From: a virus
DNA: 41,769 nucleotides
IMG/VR virus record: IMGVR_UViG_3300028399_000013
Coordinates: 1 to 41,769 of that record
Strand: one strand, 5' to 3'
Of the stretch, positions 1 through 7,303 are shown piece by piece. A model generated the notes under the pieces. That model was given only the letters and a program-made list of their open reading frames with translations, ran no database searches and was not told the origin of the DNA. Position numbers and translations under genes: made by a program. Within the stretch, counting starts at the first letter, position 1; every line of letters begins with the position of its first letter.

Positions 1-304
1 TCAGACGGATCGGACAGATCATCCCTCGGCACCGGCCGGGGCGTCGGTGGTGCTGCCTCGGCTGCCGGTGGAGGTGTGGGAGCCCGGCCGAGACGATCGG
101 TCGCTGTATCGGCTGCTGCGGGCGTACTGGACCGAGCACGGGCCGGGGATCGAGGCGGCCGGCATCGACGCGGACACGTTCACGGCCGCCGTCCTGGCCG
201 CTCGGGCCCAGCCACGCACGGACCCGCAGCGTTACGCCGAGCGCTGCCTGGAGCTCGGCCTGACGGAGAACTGGCTCGCCCAGGGCCGCGCCTGGCGCCG
301 CCGG
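1..304. repeat. Left copy of a diverged long direct repeat (partner 40891-41194)
   Basis: Bases 1-304 align without gaps to 40891-41194 (offset exactly 40,890), with about ten mismatches by eye. Homology resumes in the next shared gene (around 781 against 41419, offset 40,638), where the left copy has 252 extra bases holding two small genes. The substitutions argue against a simple terminal overlap of an assembly and for two related phage early regions. Confidence 0.85.
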
Positions 305-352
305 CAACGTCTGACGGCTCAACGGCTCGCAACGCACGGAGTGCCACGATGA
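2..352 (+). CDS. Replication-initiator-like protein, C-terminal part only (cut by window edge)
   Basis: The frame is open from base 2 and stops at 352, so only the last ~116 codons are visible. The DNA at 1-304 is nearly identical to 40891-41194, the C-terminal domain of the complete gene at 40358-41242, with about ten substitutions; the last residues then diverge. The shared domain carries VEVWEPGRDDRSLYRLL and QRYAERCLELGLTENWLAQG. By analogy with that copy this is the C-terminal domain of a phage replication initiator. The coding frame is intact, so it could be functional if its N-terminus lies outside the window. It overlaps the next gene by ATGA. Confidence 0.7.
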   Translation, partial: QTDRTDHPSAPAGASVVLPRLPVEVWEPGRDDRSLYRLLRAYWTEHGPGIEAAGIDADTFTAAVLAARAQPRTDPQRYAERCLELGLTENWLAQGRAWRRRQRLTAQRLATHGVPR

Positions 353-516
353 GGCAGAACAGCCGCACCATATGGCCTGGGATTGCGCTTACTCTGGCGA
401 TAGTCATAGCCGTCGAGTTCGCGGCTCTGACCAAGGTGGATCGGACCGGAGCTGCGAGGGCTTCTGCCGACCGCGAACTTGATCGCGATGCTTCCGCGCC
501 TCGCCAATGCTCTTGA
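349..516 (+). CDS. Small single-pass membrane protein (55 aa)
   Basis: It starts at ATG 349 in an ATGA overlap with the upstream stop. The protein begins MRQNSRTIWPGIALTLAIV and has one hydrophobic segment at about residues 9-27 followed by a polar tail, so it is probably inserted in the inner membrane. No family is recognised. It is absent from the corresponding place after the right-hand initiator copy (41242), so it belongs to the variable part of the early region. Size and topology would fit a small phage membrane effector or holin-like protein, but nothing proves that. Confidence 0.5.
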   Translation: MRQNSRTIWPGIALTLAIVIAVEFAALTKVDRTGAARASADRELDRDASAPRQCS

Positions 517-640
517 CGGCGCCATTCGGCTTCTGGATCGAACTATCGGCCCGGGCTGGCGCAAGGACTGGGCGTTCCGCGAAGTGCTGGATGAAGCGAT
601 CAAGCTCTGGAGCGAGACAAAAAAAGAGGGGTTGGCATGA
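488..640 (+). CDS. Hypothetical small soluble protein (50 aa)
   Basis: ATG at 488, stop TGA at 638-640. The product begins MLPRLANALDGAIRLLDRTI and ends SETKKEGLA; it is amphipathic, Trp-containing and probably helical. Its stop overlaps the next start (637) as ATGA, as for neighbouring gene pairs, which supports translation. It overlaps the end of the preceding membrane-protein gene by 29 bases. No family is recognised. The right-hand early region has no equivalent. Confidence 0.5.
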   Translation: MLPRLANALDGAIRLLDRTIGPGWRKDWAFREVLDEAIKLWSETKKEGLA

Positions 641-954
641 CCATATCCCAGGCGAAAGACGAAGTGGCAGCGGACCCGCTGGAGCGGGCGATGTTCCTCT
701 GCGAGGTACTGTGCGTTTTGTTGAGCCGACATCCGCGCAGGCGGATGCTGTTCATCGCCTGCCAGACGGAAGAGCACACCTGGGTCGTCATCTGCCGGCG
801 GCGGGACTGGCCGCGAGCGATCTGGCAGCTCGCCCGTTGGGCCTTCGACCGCTCGCTCCCGCTCCGGCCCCGCCACGCCCTCGGCCTGGCCGTGCGATTG
901 ACGCTGCAGGTCTTTCGCGGTCGGCGAAGCTCACTGACCGGCATGGAGCAATGA
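637..954 (+). CDS. Conserved phage protein, paralogue of 41239-41577
   Basis: 105 aa. From about residue 15 it matches the protein at 41239-41577 closely, sharing HTWVVICRRRDWPRAIWQLA and the region around LPLRPRHALGLAVRLT. The N-termini differ: the right copy contains an in-frame palindromic repeat (PPASAGG) that this copy lacks. It sits in the same order after the initiator in both early regions, so it is part of a conserved replication-region pair. Arg/Trp-rich and without evident membrane segments. Function unknown. The start is fixed by ATGA coupling to the gene before it. Confidence 0.75.
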   Translation: MTISQAKDEVAADPLERAMFLCEVLCVLLSRHPRRRMLFIACQTEEHTWVVICRRRDWPRAIWQLARWAFDRSLPLRPRHALGLAVRLTLQVFRGRRSSLTGMEQ

Positions 955-1121
955 ACCTATCGACACGAAACGCGGTAGAGTCGGCGATTGACATGGCCAA
1001 ACACGACAGGCGGTCCACGTGGATGGACCTACTGCGTGCATTCAAGACGGTCGTGCGGCGGTACGGAGCGTCCAGCCAGCGACGCGGAAGAGGACATTGC
1101 ATTCGCAAGCGGCGGAGGTAG
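951..1121 (+). CDS. Hypothetical small basic protein (56 aa)
   Basis: ATG 951 overlaps the upstream stop as ATGA. The product begins MNLSTRNAVESAIDMAKHDR and ends in an Arg/Lys-rich tail (RGRGHCIRKRRR). A short helical, strongly basic protein of this kind could bind nucleic acid, but no family is recognised. It lies three bases before the ribbon-helix-helix gene and is probably co-transcribed with it. Confidence 0.5.
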   Translation: MNLSTRNAVESAIDMAKHDRRSTWMDLLRAFKTVVRRYGASSQRRGRGHCIRKRRR

Positions 1122-1124
1122 GAT

Positions 1125-1352
1125 ATGTGTATGACACCGAGCAAACCCATCATCTTGCGGGTCTCGACGCGGCTGCGCGAGAGGCTGGAGCGCGAGTGCG
1201 ACCGGAGGAAGTGCGAGCTGTCGGAGCTGGTGCGCTCGCTGCTGGCCGACGCCCTCGGCGATCCGTCGCTGGCCGAGATGCGACCGCCCCGGCGTCCGCG
1301 CAAGGACGAGTTGGAGTCGCCGCCCGGCGGCCGAGCCGATCACGACGACTGA
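1125..1352 (+). CDS. Ribbon-helix-helix (CopG/Arc-type) DNA-binding regulator
   Basis: 75 aa. GGAGG at 1112-1116 sits 8 bases before ATG 1125. The pattern KPIILRVSTRLRERLERECD followed by KCELSELVRSLLADAL is a beta-strand, helix, helix arrangement typical of ribbon-helix-helix repressors; the C-terminal third is a charged Pro/Arg tail. Such proteins bind palindromes as dimers of dimers. A perfect 7-1-7 palindrome over the -10 box of the promoter just downstream (1411-1425) is an obvious candidate operator. The family call is from sequence pattern only. Confidence 0.65.
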   Translation: MCMTPSKPIILRVSTRLRERLERECDRRKCELSELVRSLLADALGDPSLAEMRPPRRPRKDELESPPGGRADHDD

Positions 1353-1395
1353 CTGCCGATCGCCGGTTTTTTTTCGAAAAAATGTCATACAGATA

Positions 1396-1425
1396 TTGAC
1401 ACCGGCCGATAAGTGTAATACACTT
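1396..1425 (+). promoter_or_regulatory. Sigma-70-like promoter with palindromic operator over the -10
   Basis: TTGACA at 1396-1401, 17 bases of spacer, TACACT at 1419-1424. The -10 lies inside AAGTGTA-A-TACACTT (1411-1425), a perfect 7-bp inverted repeat with one central base. T- and A-tracts at 1366-1381 could act as an upstream activating element. A repressor on the palindrome would block RNA polymerase. It drives 1529 onward. Confidence 0.65.
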
Positions 1426-1430
1426 AGGCC

Positions 1431-1528
1431 AGAGTGAGAGGCCGGCGCTGGGCCGGCCGAAAAGAAGTGGAGCCGGCGAGGCCGCCACCTCCCGGCTCCT
1501 GGGCCCCACCTGATAGGGAGGTGAGACC
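1431..1528 (+). promoter_or_regulatory. Highly structured 5' leader that can hide the ribosome-binding site
   Basis: The leader between the predicted start site and ATG 1529 holds three successive inverted repeats. They are GGCCGGC-GCTGG-GCCGGCC (1440-1458), GGAGCCGG with CCGGCTCC, and CACCT-GATAGGG-AGGTG, the last of which includes the Shine-Dalgarno GGGAGGTG. Pairing of CACCT with AGGTG would occlude the ribosome-binding site. The GGA inside this element is the core of a CsrA site, and the window encodes a CsrA, so translational control is possible but unproven. Confidence 0.45.
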
Positions 1529-2041
1529 ATGAGTTACACTGGCACGACTCTGACGTGTGGTCAAGGGTACGGGGGACGAAAGCCCTGGATCGCTCGGATC
1601 AGCGGCACCGACAGCAAGTACGGATTCGATCGTGAGTTCCTGAGCGTCCGCATGTCCTACAGCCGCTCCGGTAAGACCGGTCGCGGCGAAGCGTACATCA
1701 CCGAGCCCGGCCTCTATCAGTGCCGGGATACCGGCCAGCGGGGCAACGAGGACCGCTTCTATGTCATCCTCCCCGACGCAGATGGCCAGCTTATCGAGCA
1801 TACGATCGACGAGGACGACGCACTGAAACTGGCGGCTCTGCTCGACGAGCATTCGATCGAACAGGCCGCTCGGATTGTCGACGGCGAGCTCCGTATCGGC
1901 CTGGCCGCTGACGATGCTCCGACGCTGGCCGGTTGCATTCAGCAGCTCGAAGCTGCCGTCGGCGAGGCTGGTGGCGCCGATAGTTCTGATCTGGCTCGTA
2001 CCGTCTCTGAGGTGCTCACGCAGCTCAGGCGCCTGGCGTGA
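1529..2041 (+). CDS. Hypothetical protein (170 aa)
   Basis: First gene after the operator-controlled promoter and structured leader, so its expression is probably tightly regulated. The N-terminal half is rich in Gly, Tyr and Ser (SYTGTTLTCGQGYGGRKPW) and mostly beta; the C-terminal half (residues ~90-170) is helical and acidic. No membrane segment, no recognised family. AGGGAGGTGAGACC precedes ATG 1529. The stop is followed by a long GC-rich hairpin. Confidence 0.6.
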   Translation: MSYTGTTLTCGQGYGGRKPWIARISGTDSKYGFDREFLSVRMSYSRSGKTGRGEAYITEPGLYQCRDTGQRGNEDRFYVILPDADGQLIEHTIDEDDALKLAALLDEHSIEQAARIVDGELRIGLAADDAPTLAGCIQQLEAAVGEAGGADSSDLARTVSEVLTQLRRLA

Positions 2042-2055
2042 TCACCTCCCTATCT

Positions 2056-2100
2056 CCGCGCGGGCGGGTCGGCGTGTTGTGCCGGCCCGCCGACGCGCGG
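2056..2100 (+). other. Long GC-rich hairpin between two genes
   Basis: CCGCGCG-GGCGGGTCGGC pairs with GCCGGCCCGCCGACGCGCGG across an 8-9-base loop, leaving a 2-base bulge and one G-U pair. No T-run follows, so it is not a classical intrinsic terminator. It may stabilise the upstream mRNA or set the relative expression of 1529-2041 and 2130-3065. Confidence 0.5.
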
Positions 2101-2129
2101 CCCCCTTGGCTCTTGAGAGGAGCGATCCT

Positions 2130-3065
2130 ATGCGACGATTGATCTACTGTGCGAAGTGGAATTCCCTGCGCGGCGACCGGATTCCCGACGCGTCTGCCCC
2201 GTGGATACGAGTCGGCTTACCCGGTGGCGCATGGGCGATCTGCGTCTGTGACGATCCCGAGGCCCCCGTACCGGCCGGCTGGCAGGAAGCCAGCCGAGAC
2301 GATCGGCTGCCCGTCTCCGCTGCGGAGATCGAACAGCAGGTCGAGCAGCTCAAGCGGCTCGGGTACGACGACGCGGCCGACCTGGTCGACGAGGACTACG
2401 TCCGATCCGTCCGGCACGACCCGGCGACCGAGTGGTATGCCTGGGTCGCACCGCTCGATCTGCTGTCGGACATCGAGGAGGCCGGTCGTATCTACGCTCA
2501 CGCGATGCTGTCCGTCGGGTCGCACCTGACGGAGGTCTGTGTGCGACCCCATGAGGACAGACGGCATTGGCTGGCCTGGGTAGGTATCGGCAGCCGCATG
2601 GAGGCGGTGATCGATGCCCGGCGTGCTTCCGCGTCCTTCGAGACGGCAGAAGAGGCCGAAAGCGCCGCCTTGGCGATCCTGCGGCCGCGGCGCAAGGCCT
2701 TCGAACGCGACCTGCGGACGCGGCTGGCCGGCTGGGCGGACGAAGCAATCCAGCGGATTCTGACCGGCCGCGTGCCGGTCGTCGCCGGCGTGTGGCCGTA
2801 TGCCCCGGAGCCGCGCGTGCGCGTGGCCGATCGGCGCGACACCGATCTCTGGTCCGTCACGCCCCGTCCGCCGGCGGACGATCTGCCGGATGTGCCGGCG
2901 ACGGTCGAGCGCGTCGCCTGGCGTGGCCGGCTGTGGACGCGGCCGCAACTGCGCCGGTTCCGGCGCTACTGTCGGATGAAAGGACAGGGCGACACCGAGC
3001 GAGCGCGAGCATTTCGCGAGTCGGCTCAGCAGATTGATCGGTTGTTGGGCGAGGCCGAGTCATGA
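2130..3065 (+). CDS. Hypothetical protein (311 aa)
   Basis: GAGAGGAGCGATCCT precedes ATG 2130. The product begins MRRLIYCAKWNSLRGDRIPD. It has an acidic helical segment at ~65-95 and a basic C-terminus (RRFRRYCRMKGQGDTERARA). No membrane segment, signal peptide or recognised catalytic motif. It ends in an ATGA overlap with the sigma-like gene, so the two are translationally coupled. Function unknown. Confidence 0.65.
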   Translation: MRRLIYCAKWNSLRGDRIPDASAPWIRVGLPGGAWAICVCDDPEAPVPAGWQEASRDDRLPVSAAEIEQQVEQLKRLGYDDAADLVDEDYVRSVRHDPATEWYAWVAPLDLLSDIEEAGRIYAHAMLSVGSHLTEVCVRPHEDRRHWLAWVGIGSRMEAVIDARRASASFETAEEAESAALAILRPRRKAFERDLRTRLAGWADEAIQRILTGRVPVVAGVWPYAPEPRVRVADRRDTDLWSVTPRPPADDLPDVPATVERVAWRGRLWTRPQLRRFRRYCRMKGQGDTERARAFRESAQQIDRLLGEAES

Positions 3066-3379
3066 ACGAGATTCGCACTCATTCCGTCTGCCTGCGCATC
3101 GTCCGCCGCTACTTCGCCTGGCTCATGCCGGGCGCGGCGGACGATCTGTCGCAGACGGTGTGGGTCGCGGTGCTGGAGCATCCGGGCGAGCCGCTGCCGG
3201 TGGTGCGCCGGGCGGCGGTGCGTGGGTGCGAGCGGCTCGCCCGCGATCTCGGCTGGCGGCGGACACGGGACTCCCGCCGCCGGCGAGTCTGGATGAGAGA
3301 GTCCCAATGGCTTCGCCGCGGGCCGCGCCGCCAGGGTGCGCCCGTCGGCAATCAGAATAGGAGGAAGCGATGCAGTTGA
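3062..3379 (+). CDS. Sigma-70 region-2-like small protein
   Basis: 105 aa. Residues ~8-60 (VCLRIVRRYFAWLMPGAADD, then LSQTVWVAVLEHP and RRAAVRGCERLARDLGWRR) resemble region 2 of ECF sigma factors, where a DDL-Q-hydrophobic motif contacts core polymerase and -10 DNA. Region 4 (the -35 reader) is missing; only a very basic tail follows. It could be a stand-alone sigma-like regulator of phage transcription or a shortened remnant. ATG 3062 is coupled to the upstream stop, and the 3' end overlaps the next gene by 10 bases. Confidence 0.5.
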   Translation: MNEIRTHSVCLRIVRRYFAWLMPGAADDLSQTVWVAVLEHPGEPLPVVRRAAVRGCERLARDLGWRRTRDSRRRRVWMRESQWLRRGPRRQGAPVGNQNRRKRCS

Positions 3380-4176
3380 GTATTCAGGTCTGCCCGGCGC
3401 CGGACGAAGTGCCCGCAGGCGCTGTGATCATCCAACGTCACGACCCCGACGGTGAGCCGATGCCGTGCCAGTTCTGCGACGGGACTGGTCGGCTGGACAA
3501 GTATCGCGGAGAGCCGTGTCGCAAGTGCGCCGGCAGCGGCCATGGCAAGTTCATTTGGGCAGCACGGTATCTCATCCGAACGGCGGGACAGATCGACGTC
3601 GCCGTCGAGTGGCTGGACTCGCTTGACCAATCTCGGCACCGCGTCGATCGCACGATCGGGCTGGCCGAGACTGGTGGCGGATACACCAATACGGGGCACG
3701 CGACGATCGTCTGCGGCCTGCGCGGCGAGCCACTGCCGTCGGTCGGCGGTCGCGCTGTGTGCGGTGGCGAGCACGCCAGGTTTTGGGTGCACGCCGCGAT
3801 GCTCATCGAATACGGCCACCATCGCGGGCAGGGATGCGGCGACGTATCGCTCGTCGCCATCGACCGCCGCGCGCCGCAGATGGTCGGCATCCAGCATGTT
3901 CGGCTCTGGGAGTTCGACGATGATCTTTCGGAGGTCGTCGTCCGCTCGCCGGAGTACCTGCGGCACAACTACGAGCGCGAGACGATTGACCTGGAATTCC
4001 CGCGCGAGGCGGTACAGGCCGCCATGCGCAAATCACGGGACTACCATTGCCGATCGGCCTACTACGCGGCCGGCACTTACGCACATGGGCCGAGCGGCGC
4101 GCTGCGCGGTGCCGGCGCCGCATGCGGCGGGCTCCCCTCGCCGCACAAGGGACCGGGCATCGGATACACGTCGTAG
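3370..4176 (+). CDS. Protein with DnaJ-type Cys-rich zinc-binding module
   Basis: 268 aa; GGAAGCG precedes ATG 3370. Residues ~34-58 contain two CXXCXGXG motifs (CQFCDGTG and CRKCAGSG), the unit of the DnaJ zinc domain, enough for one zinc site. There is no J-domain and the remaining ~200 residues are unlike DnaJ: a mixed domain with HARFWVHAAMLIEYGHHRGQ and an aromatic C-terminus. Function unknown; protein-protein or nucleic-acid binding through the zinc module is plausible. Last gene before the recombinase. Confidence 0.6.
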   Translation: MQLSIQVCPAPDEVPAGAVIIQRHDPDGEPMPCQFCDGTGRLDKYRGEPCRKCAGSGHGKFIWAARYLIRTAGQIDVAVEWLDSLDQSRHRVDRTIGLAETGGGYTNTGHATIVCGLRGEPLPSVGGRAVCGGEHARFWVHAAMLIEYGHHRGQGCGDVSLVAIDRRAPQMVGIQHVRLWEFDDDLSEVVVRSPEYLRHNYERETIDLEFPREAVQAAMRKSRDYHCRSAYYAAGTYAHGPSGALRGAGAACGGLPSPHKGPGIGYTS

Positions 4177-4187
4177 GACCGAGCTTG

Positions 4188-4988
4188 ATGACCGTCTACG
4201 GATATTGCCGCGTATCCGTAGATCGGACGGAGTCGATCTCGATCAAGACACAGATGCAGCTCATCAGGGAGTACGTTGAGCGGCGGCTGCCGGACGCAGG
4301 CGAACTGCGCTATGTCGTGGATCGCGGCGTGTCGGGCAGCGTGCCGCTCTTTTCGCGTCCGGCCGGACGCCAGCTCCGATCGCTGCAGCGCGGCGACCAC
4401 CTGGTCGTCGCGAAACTGGACCGGGCGTTTCGGTCGGTCCTGGACGGCGCAGCGGTCCTGAGCGAGCTGACGGACGCCGGCGTCGGCGTCCATTGCCTCG
4501 ACGTGCAGGTCGACACGACCACACCCGTCGGCCGCGCGATGCTCCACATGCTGATGACGTTCGCCGAGCTCGAGCGCGAGCGGATCGGTGAGCGGCTGCG
4601 CGCGGCGAACAGACAGCGTCGCCGGCAGGGTCTGCCGTGTGTGCCGACGGAACGCGCGCCGCTCGGCTGGCGAGTGGTCGAGACACGCGACGGACGCCGA
4701 TTTCGCCCGCGACCGGGCGAGCGGAAGAAGTGTCTGACGTTGCTCCGGCTGCGCCGGCGGGGGATGACCTACCGGGAGCTGTGGGAGTATTGCCGGCGGC
4801 GCCGCTGGCGGAACCGGCAGGGGCGGCTCTGGACTCGGGCCCGCATCCGCCGGGCGATAGTCGCGGCCCGCGAGGGATTCCCCCTCGTGAGCGAGGATAG
4901 CCGTCGCTGGGGCGCCGAAAGCGACCGCCCGCGTCACCGGCGACGCCGGCGCGAAAAAATCATTGGCGCTCGACACAGGCAGAGGTAA
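4188..4988 (+). CDS. Serine recombinase (resolvase/invertase family)
   Basis: 266 aa from ATG 4188. The N-terminal catalytic domain shows Y-G-Y-C-R-V-S, with the nucleophilic Ser at residue 10 and Arg at 8, and the conserved KLDRAFRS at 76-83. HMLMTFAELERERIGERLRA is the typical segment leading into the long E helix. The C-terminal ~100 residues are very basic (RRRRWRNRQGRLWTRARIRR) and include a recombinase-like DNA-binding region, shorter than in large serine integrases. It catalyses site-specific cutting through a 5'-phosphoserine link. Its role could be resolution of multimers, inversion, or integration of the left element. Hairpins that might be its recognition site follow directly. Confidence 0.85.
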   Translation: MTVYGYCRVSVDRTESISIKTQMQLIREYVERRLPDAGELRYVVDRGVSGSVPLFSRPAGRQLRSLQRGDHLVVAKLDRAFRSVLDGAAVLSELTDAGVGVHCLDVQVDTTTPVGRAMLHMLMTFAELERERIGERLRAANRQRRRQGLPCVPTERAPLGWRVVETRDGRRFRPRPGERKKCLTLLRLRRRGMTYRELWEYCRRRRWRNRQGRLWTRARIRRAIVAAREGFPLVSEDSRRWGAESDRPRHRRRRREKIIGARHRQR

Positions 4989-5041
4989 TATGGAAACAAC
5001 CTTCCTCTCAGTACCTGAGCACACTGAGAGACAAGTTCCCA

Positions 5042-5061
5042 CCTCACCGTTCGCGGTGAGG
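5042..5061 (+). other. Perfect 8-bp hairpin with TTCG loop
   Basis: CCTCACCG-TTCG-CGGTGAGG, directly downstream of the recombinase gene. It could be part of the recombinase recognition region, or an RNA hairpin stabilising the transcript 3' end next to the terminator at 5071. Confidence 0.6.
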
Positions 5062-5070
5062 ACACTGCTG

Positions 5071-5111
5071 GCGGTGTGGGGTGGCCTGCAGCCCCACGCC
5101 GCTGTTTTTTT
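5071..5111 (+). terminator. Rho-independent terminator after the left early operon
   Basis: GCGGTGTGGGG (5071-5081) pairs with CCCCACGCCGC (5092-5102), an 11-bp stem with one G-U pair and a 10-base loop, followed by a seven-T run at 5105-5111. This would end transcription from the recombinase side before the nuclease gene. Confidence 0.85.
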
Positions 5112-5214
5112 GCCCCCTCCGGATCAGCTTGATGTCCCGGTTCTGAATCCGAAGGCACCCGGCGGCTTGCGCAGCCGAAGGAAGAAAGATTGCGGTCGCT
5201 GAGTCGCCGGTCAT

Positions 5215-5243
5215 TTGCAACGCCGCGTGGGCTAGGGTATGCT
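5215..5243 (+). promoter_or_regulatory. Promoter for the secreted nuclease, giving a nearly leaderless mRNA
   Basis: TTGCAA (5215-5220), 17 bases, TATGCT (5238-5243). A start about 7 bases after the -10 (~5250) would fall only 2-3 bases before ATG 5253, and no Shine-Dalgarno is visible. Each box matches consensus at 4 of 6 positions. Confidence 0.45.
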
Positions 5244-5252
5244 CGGGTCGTC

Positions 5253-5651
5253 ATGGCCAAGCTACCGATTCTCATCAGCCTGTTCGGACTCGGGATTTGT
5301 CTCGCCGTCGGCGGAGAGGCGCCACCCCCGCAGCCGCAACTGGTCCTACCGGGTCGCGTCGTCCGGGTCGTTGACGGCGACACGCTCGACGTAGAAGTGA
5401 CCCTTCGCGTGCGCGTGCGACTCCTGGATTGCTGGGCGCCGGAGGTGCGGACCGAGCAGGGCAAGAAGGCGGCTCAGCGAATGCGCGAGCTGGTGAAGGA
5501 TGGCAAGTGCCGGCTCGTGGTGCCGCTCCCGGCCGACGGCGAGCTCAGACGCTGCTTCACCTTCGGCCGAGTGCTTGGCCGAGTCTATTGCGGCGGTCAA
5601 GATGTCGGCCGGCAGTTGGTGCGGGAGGGACTCGCCAGCTCCCACAAGTGA
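5253..5651 (+). CDS. Secreted staphylococcal-nuclease-like protein
   Basis: 132 aa. The start MAKLPILISLFGLGICLAVG is a signal peptide, so the protein is exported. The SNase fold follows: VVRVVDGDTLDVEV, VRVRLLDCWAPE and FGRVLGRVY, matching the metal-binding Asp, the P-E motif and the distal catalytic Arg of the family. One deviation: where classical SNases have D-T-P-E, this protein has W-A-P-E with Asp two residues earlier, so the calcium site may be altered. It has its own promoter, after a terminator and convergent with the tail operon. It may degrade nucleic acid outside the cytoplasmic membrane. A second SNase lies at 17924-18313. Confidence 0.85.
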   Translation: MAKLPILISLFGLGICLAVGGEAPPPQPQLVLPGRVVRVVDGDTLDVEVTLRVRVRLLDCWAPEVRTEQGKKAAQRMRELVKDGKCRLVVPLPADGELRRCFTFGRVLGRVYCGGQDVGRQLVREGLASSHK

Positions 5652-5758
5652 ATCCGAGTAGCGGCCGTCACTGGAATTAACCCTTGACCCGCCGCCTGGC
5701 CGCGCGGAGCAGAACGTCCCGGGCCCACGCCGCTGTTTGTGGGCGCAGGCGGTCGCGG

Positions 5759-7303
5759 CTACCAGTCGTAGACCGCTCGGAGGAAACCCGAGTGGAGCAG
5801 CCAATTGTTGAGGTGAGTCACGGCGATTTTCGACGTCGGCTCCGGTCCGTAGTCTTCCGCTGCCAGCCAGTAGCTCAGAATTTGGTTGCCGCCGAGCAGC
5901 CAGGCTTCGGTGCGGTAATCCTCCGGATAGCCGTTGGCGAGCAATGGATGGCCCGGCTGGAGGACTTCGCCGACTGGATAGGGGTACGGATCCGGAAAAG
6001 GTGTGCCCGGCTTCGCATACTCCCGCGACCAGAAATCCAGCGACAATCCCAATCCGCTCAGCAGTTCGGTCCACCAGCGATTCGTCATCGGCGGCGGGAC
6101 TTGCGGCAAATTGGCGTGGCCGCCGGCGGTCAATAACGAGAGTGACAAGTGATTGACCGGCGGCATCAGCAGGAGGCGCTTATTGCCGAGGCTTAGCCAG
6201 CGTTTCAACTCAGCCAACTGATCGGCAAAAGCCGCCGGTGACAATTCACCGATCAAGATCACCAGCTTAGCTTGATCCGGCAGTCTCGTGGCGGAGCGGG
6301 GCGATCCGTCGGACGCGTAGCCGACGCACGTCGCCGCGTCGAATCCGAAGGTGCCCCAGACATAGCCCCGTGGATCGGCCACTGTCGATGCACCGCGAAA
6401 CCCAAACCGGTAGAACCATTGTTCGGAAGCGCTGAAGCCAGCCCGGGTGTCCTCGAAGCAGCCAGCAGGATTCCACAGCACGACCCGGATCGCACCGCAA
6501 TCGGACGTATCGTACGCGGCGCCGTAGGGATCGTCGATCGTCGGATCATCCGCATTGAGGTCGGGGCGATACAGGGCGAATGGGGCGAACGATGCGCCGG
6601 CATTCGTTAAGCCGTCGTGGCCGGCGGGGCGGTGCCGAAGGTAGGGGTACCAGGATCCGTTTCCGGCACAATCGAGGCACCCGAATTGCAAGACGATTGA
6701 TCTCACCTCGACGAGGTAGTACCCGCCCCAGCTCGCGTTCAAGACCGGCAGGAGAAGCGAGAGCGGCTGGCCGAAATGCATGTTGGCCGGCTCTGGGAAG
6801 ACGCCGAAAGGATCGATGTAGGCCCATGTGTACCAAGGGCGAGGCTGTGCTCCGAAGACCGCACCGCCAGCCGTGCACCACCCCCCGACGATGCATCGCA
6901 AATTTGCTCGGTCGACTCGTCCGATTGCCACGGGGATCACTTGCCGGCCGGTCGGGGTCAGCGCGTCGACGAGAAGTCGCCAGACAGCGCCGTTCTGCCG
7001 GATCCAAGTGATTTCGTAAGGGCTGAGCCGGCCACTGAGGAATCCGGACTGACGCATGGGTGACAGATCGGCTGCCTTCCAGTACGGGTAATCGCTGAAA
7101 TAGTCCCAATAGATTGTCGCTCCATTACGGTCGAACCCGTCGCTCGACCAGTCAGTCAGCGTCGGCTGGGGCAGGATCGGGAACGCGATTTCCGTTGAGA
7201 GCGGGCAGGGAATCGGATCGTCCCCGGTCGTGATGAGCGTATCGCCCTCGGGATGAACGTAGCCGGTCTCTCGGCCAGTGCTGAGCCATCGCAACTCGGT
7301 CAT
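5759..7303 (-). CDS. Large virion-associated protein of unknown function (514 aa)
   Basis: Last gene of the leftward virion operon; its ATG (7303) overlaps the upstream stop as ATGA. It begins MTELRWLSTGRETGYVHPEG, is rich in Trp, Tyr, Pro and Gly, and appears mainly beta. It has a central Cys pair (FGCLDCAGNGSWYP). A region at ~365-400 (AKLVILIGELSPAAFADQLA) reads like one alternating beta/alpha unit of a Rossmann-type fold. No signal peptide or membrane segment. Position after the tail-hub gene suggests a tail-tip or baseplate component. No enzyme motif recognised. Confidence 0.6.
   Translation of the reverse strand: MTELRWLSTGRETGYVHPEGDTLITTGDDPIPCPLSTEIAFPILPQPTLTDWSSDGFDRNGATIYWDYFSDYPYWKAADLSPMRQSGFLSGRLSPYEITWIRQNGAVWRLLVDALTPTGRQVIPVAIGRVDRANLRCIVGGWCTAGGAVFGAQPRPWYTWAYIDPFGVFPEPANMHFGQPLSLLLPVLNASWGGYYLVEVRSIVLQFGCLDCAGNGSWYPYLRHRPAGHDGLTNAGASFAPFALYRPDLNADDPTIDDPYGAAYDTSDCGAIRVVLWNPAGCFEDTRAGFSASEQWFYRFGFRGASTVADPRGYVWGTFGFDAATCVGYASDGSPRSATRLPDQAKLVILIGELSPAAFADQLAELKRWLSLGNKRLLLMPPVNHLSLSLLTAGGHANLPQVPPPMTNRWWTELLSGLGLSLDFWSREYAKPGTPFPDPYPYPVGEVLQPGHPLLANGYPEDYRTEAWLLGGNQILSYWLAAEDYGPEPTSKIAVTHLNNWLLHSGFLRAVYDW

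Noticed and set aside
1-304. Terminal overlap from a circular contig
   Set aside because: The match to 40891-41194 carries about ten substitutions and the sequences after it differ, so it is not a duplicated contig end.
1353-1380. Terminator after the ribbon-helix-helix gene (T-run at 1366-1373)
   Set aside because: A T-run is present, but the preceding stem is poor; the tract more likely belongs to the upstream region of the promoter at 1396.
4990-5202. Frame of ~70 codons after the serine recombinase
   Set aside because: It runs straight through the terminator hairpin and T-run at 5071-5111, so it cannot be a normal gene.
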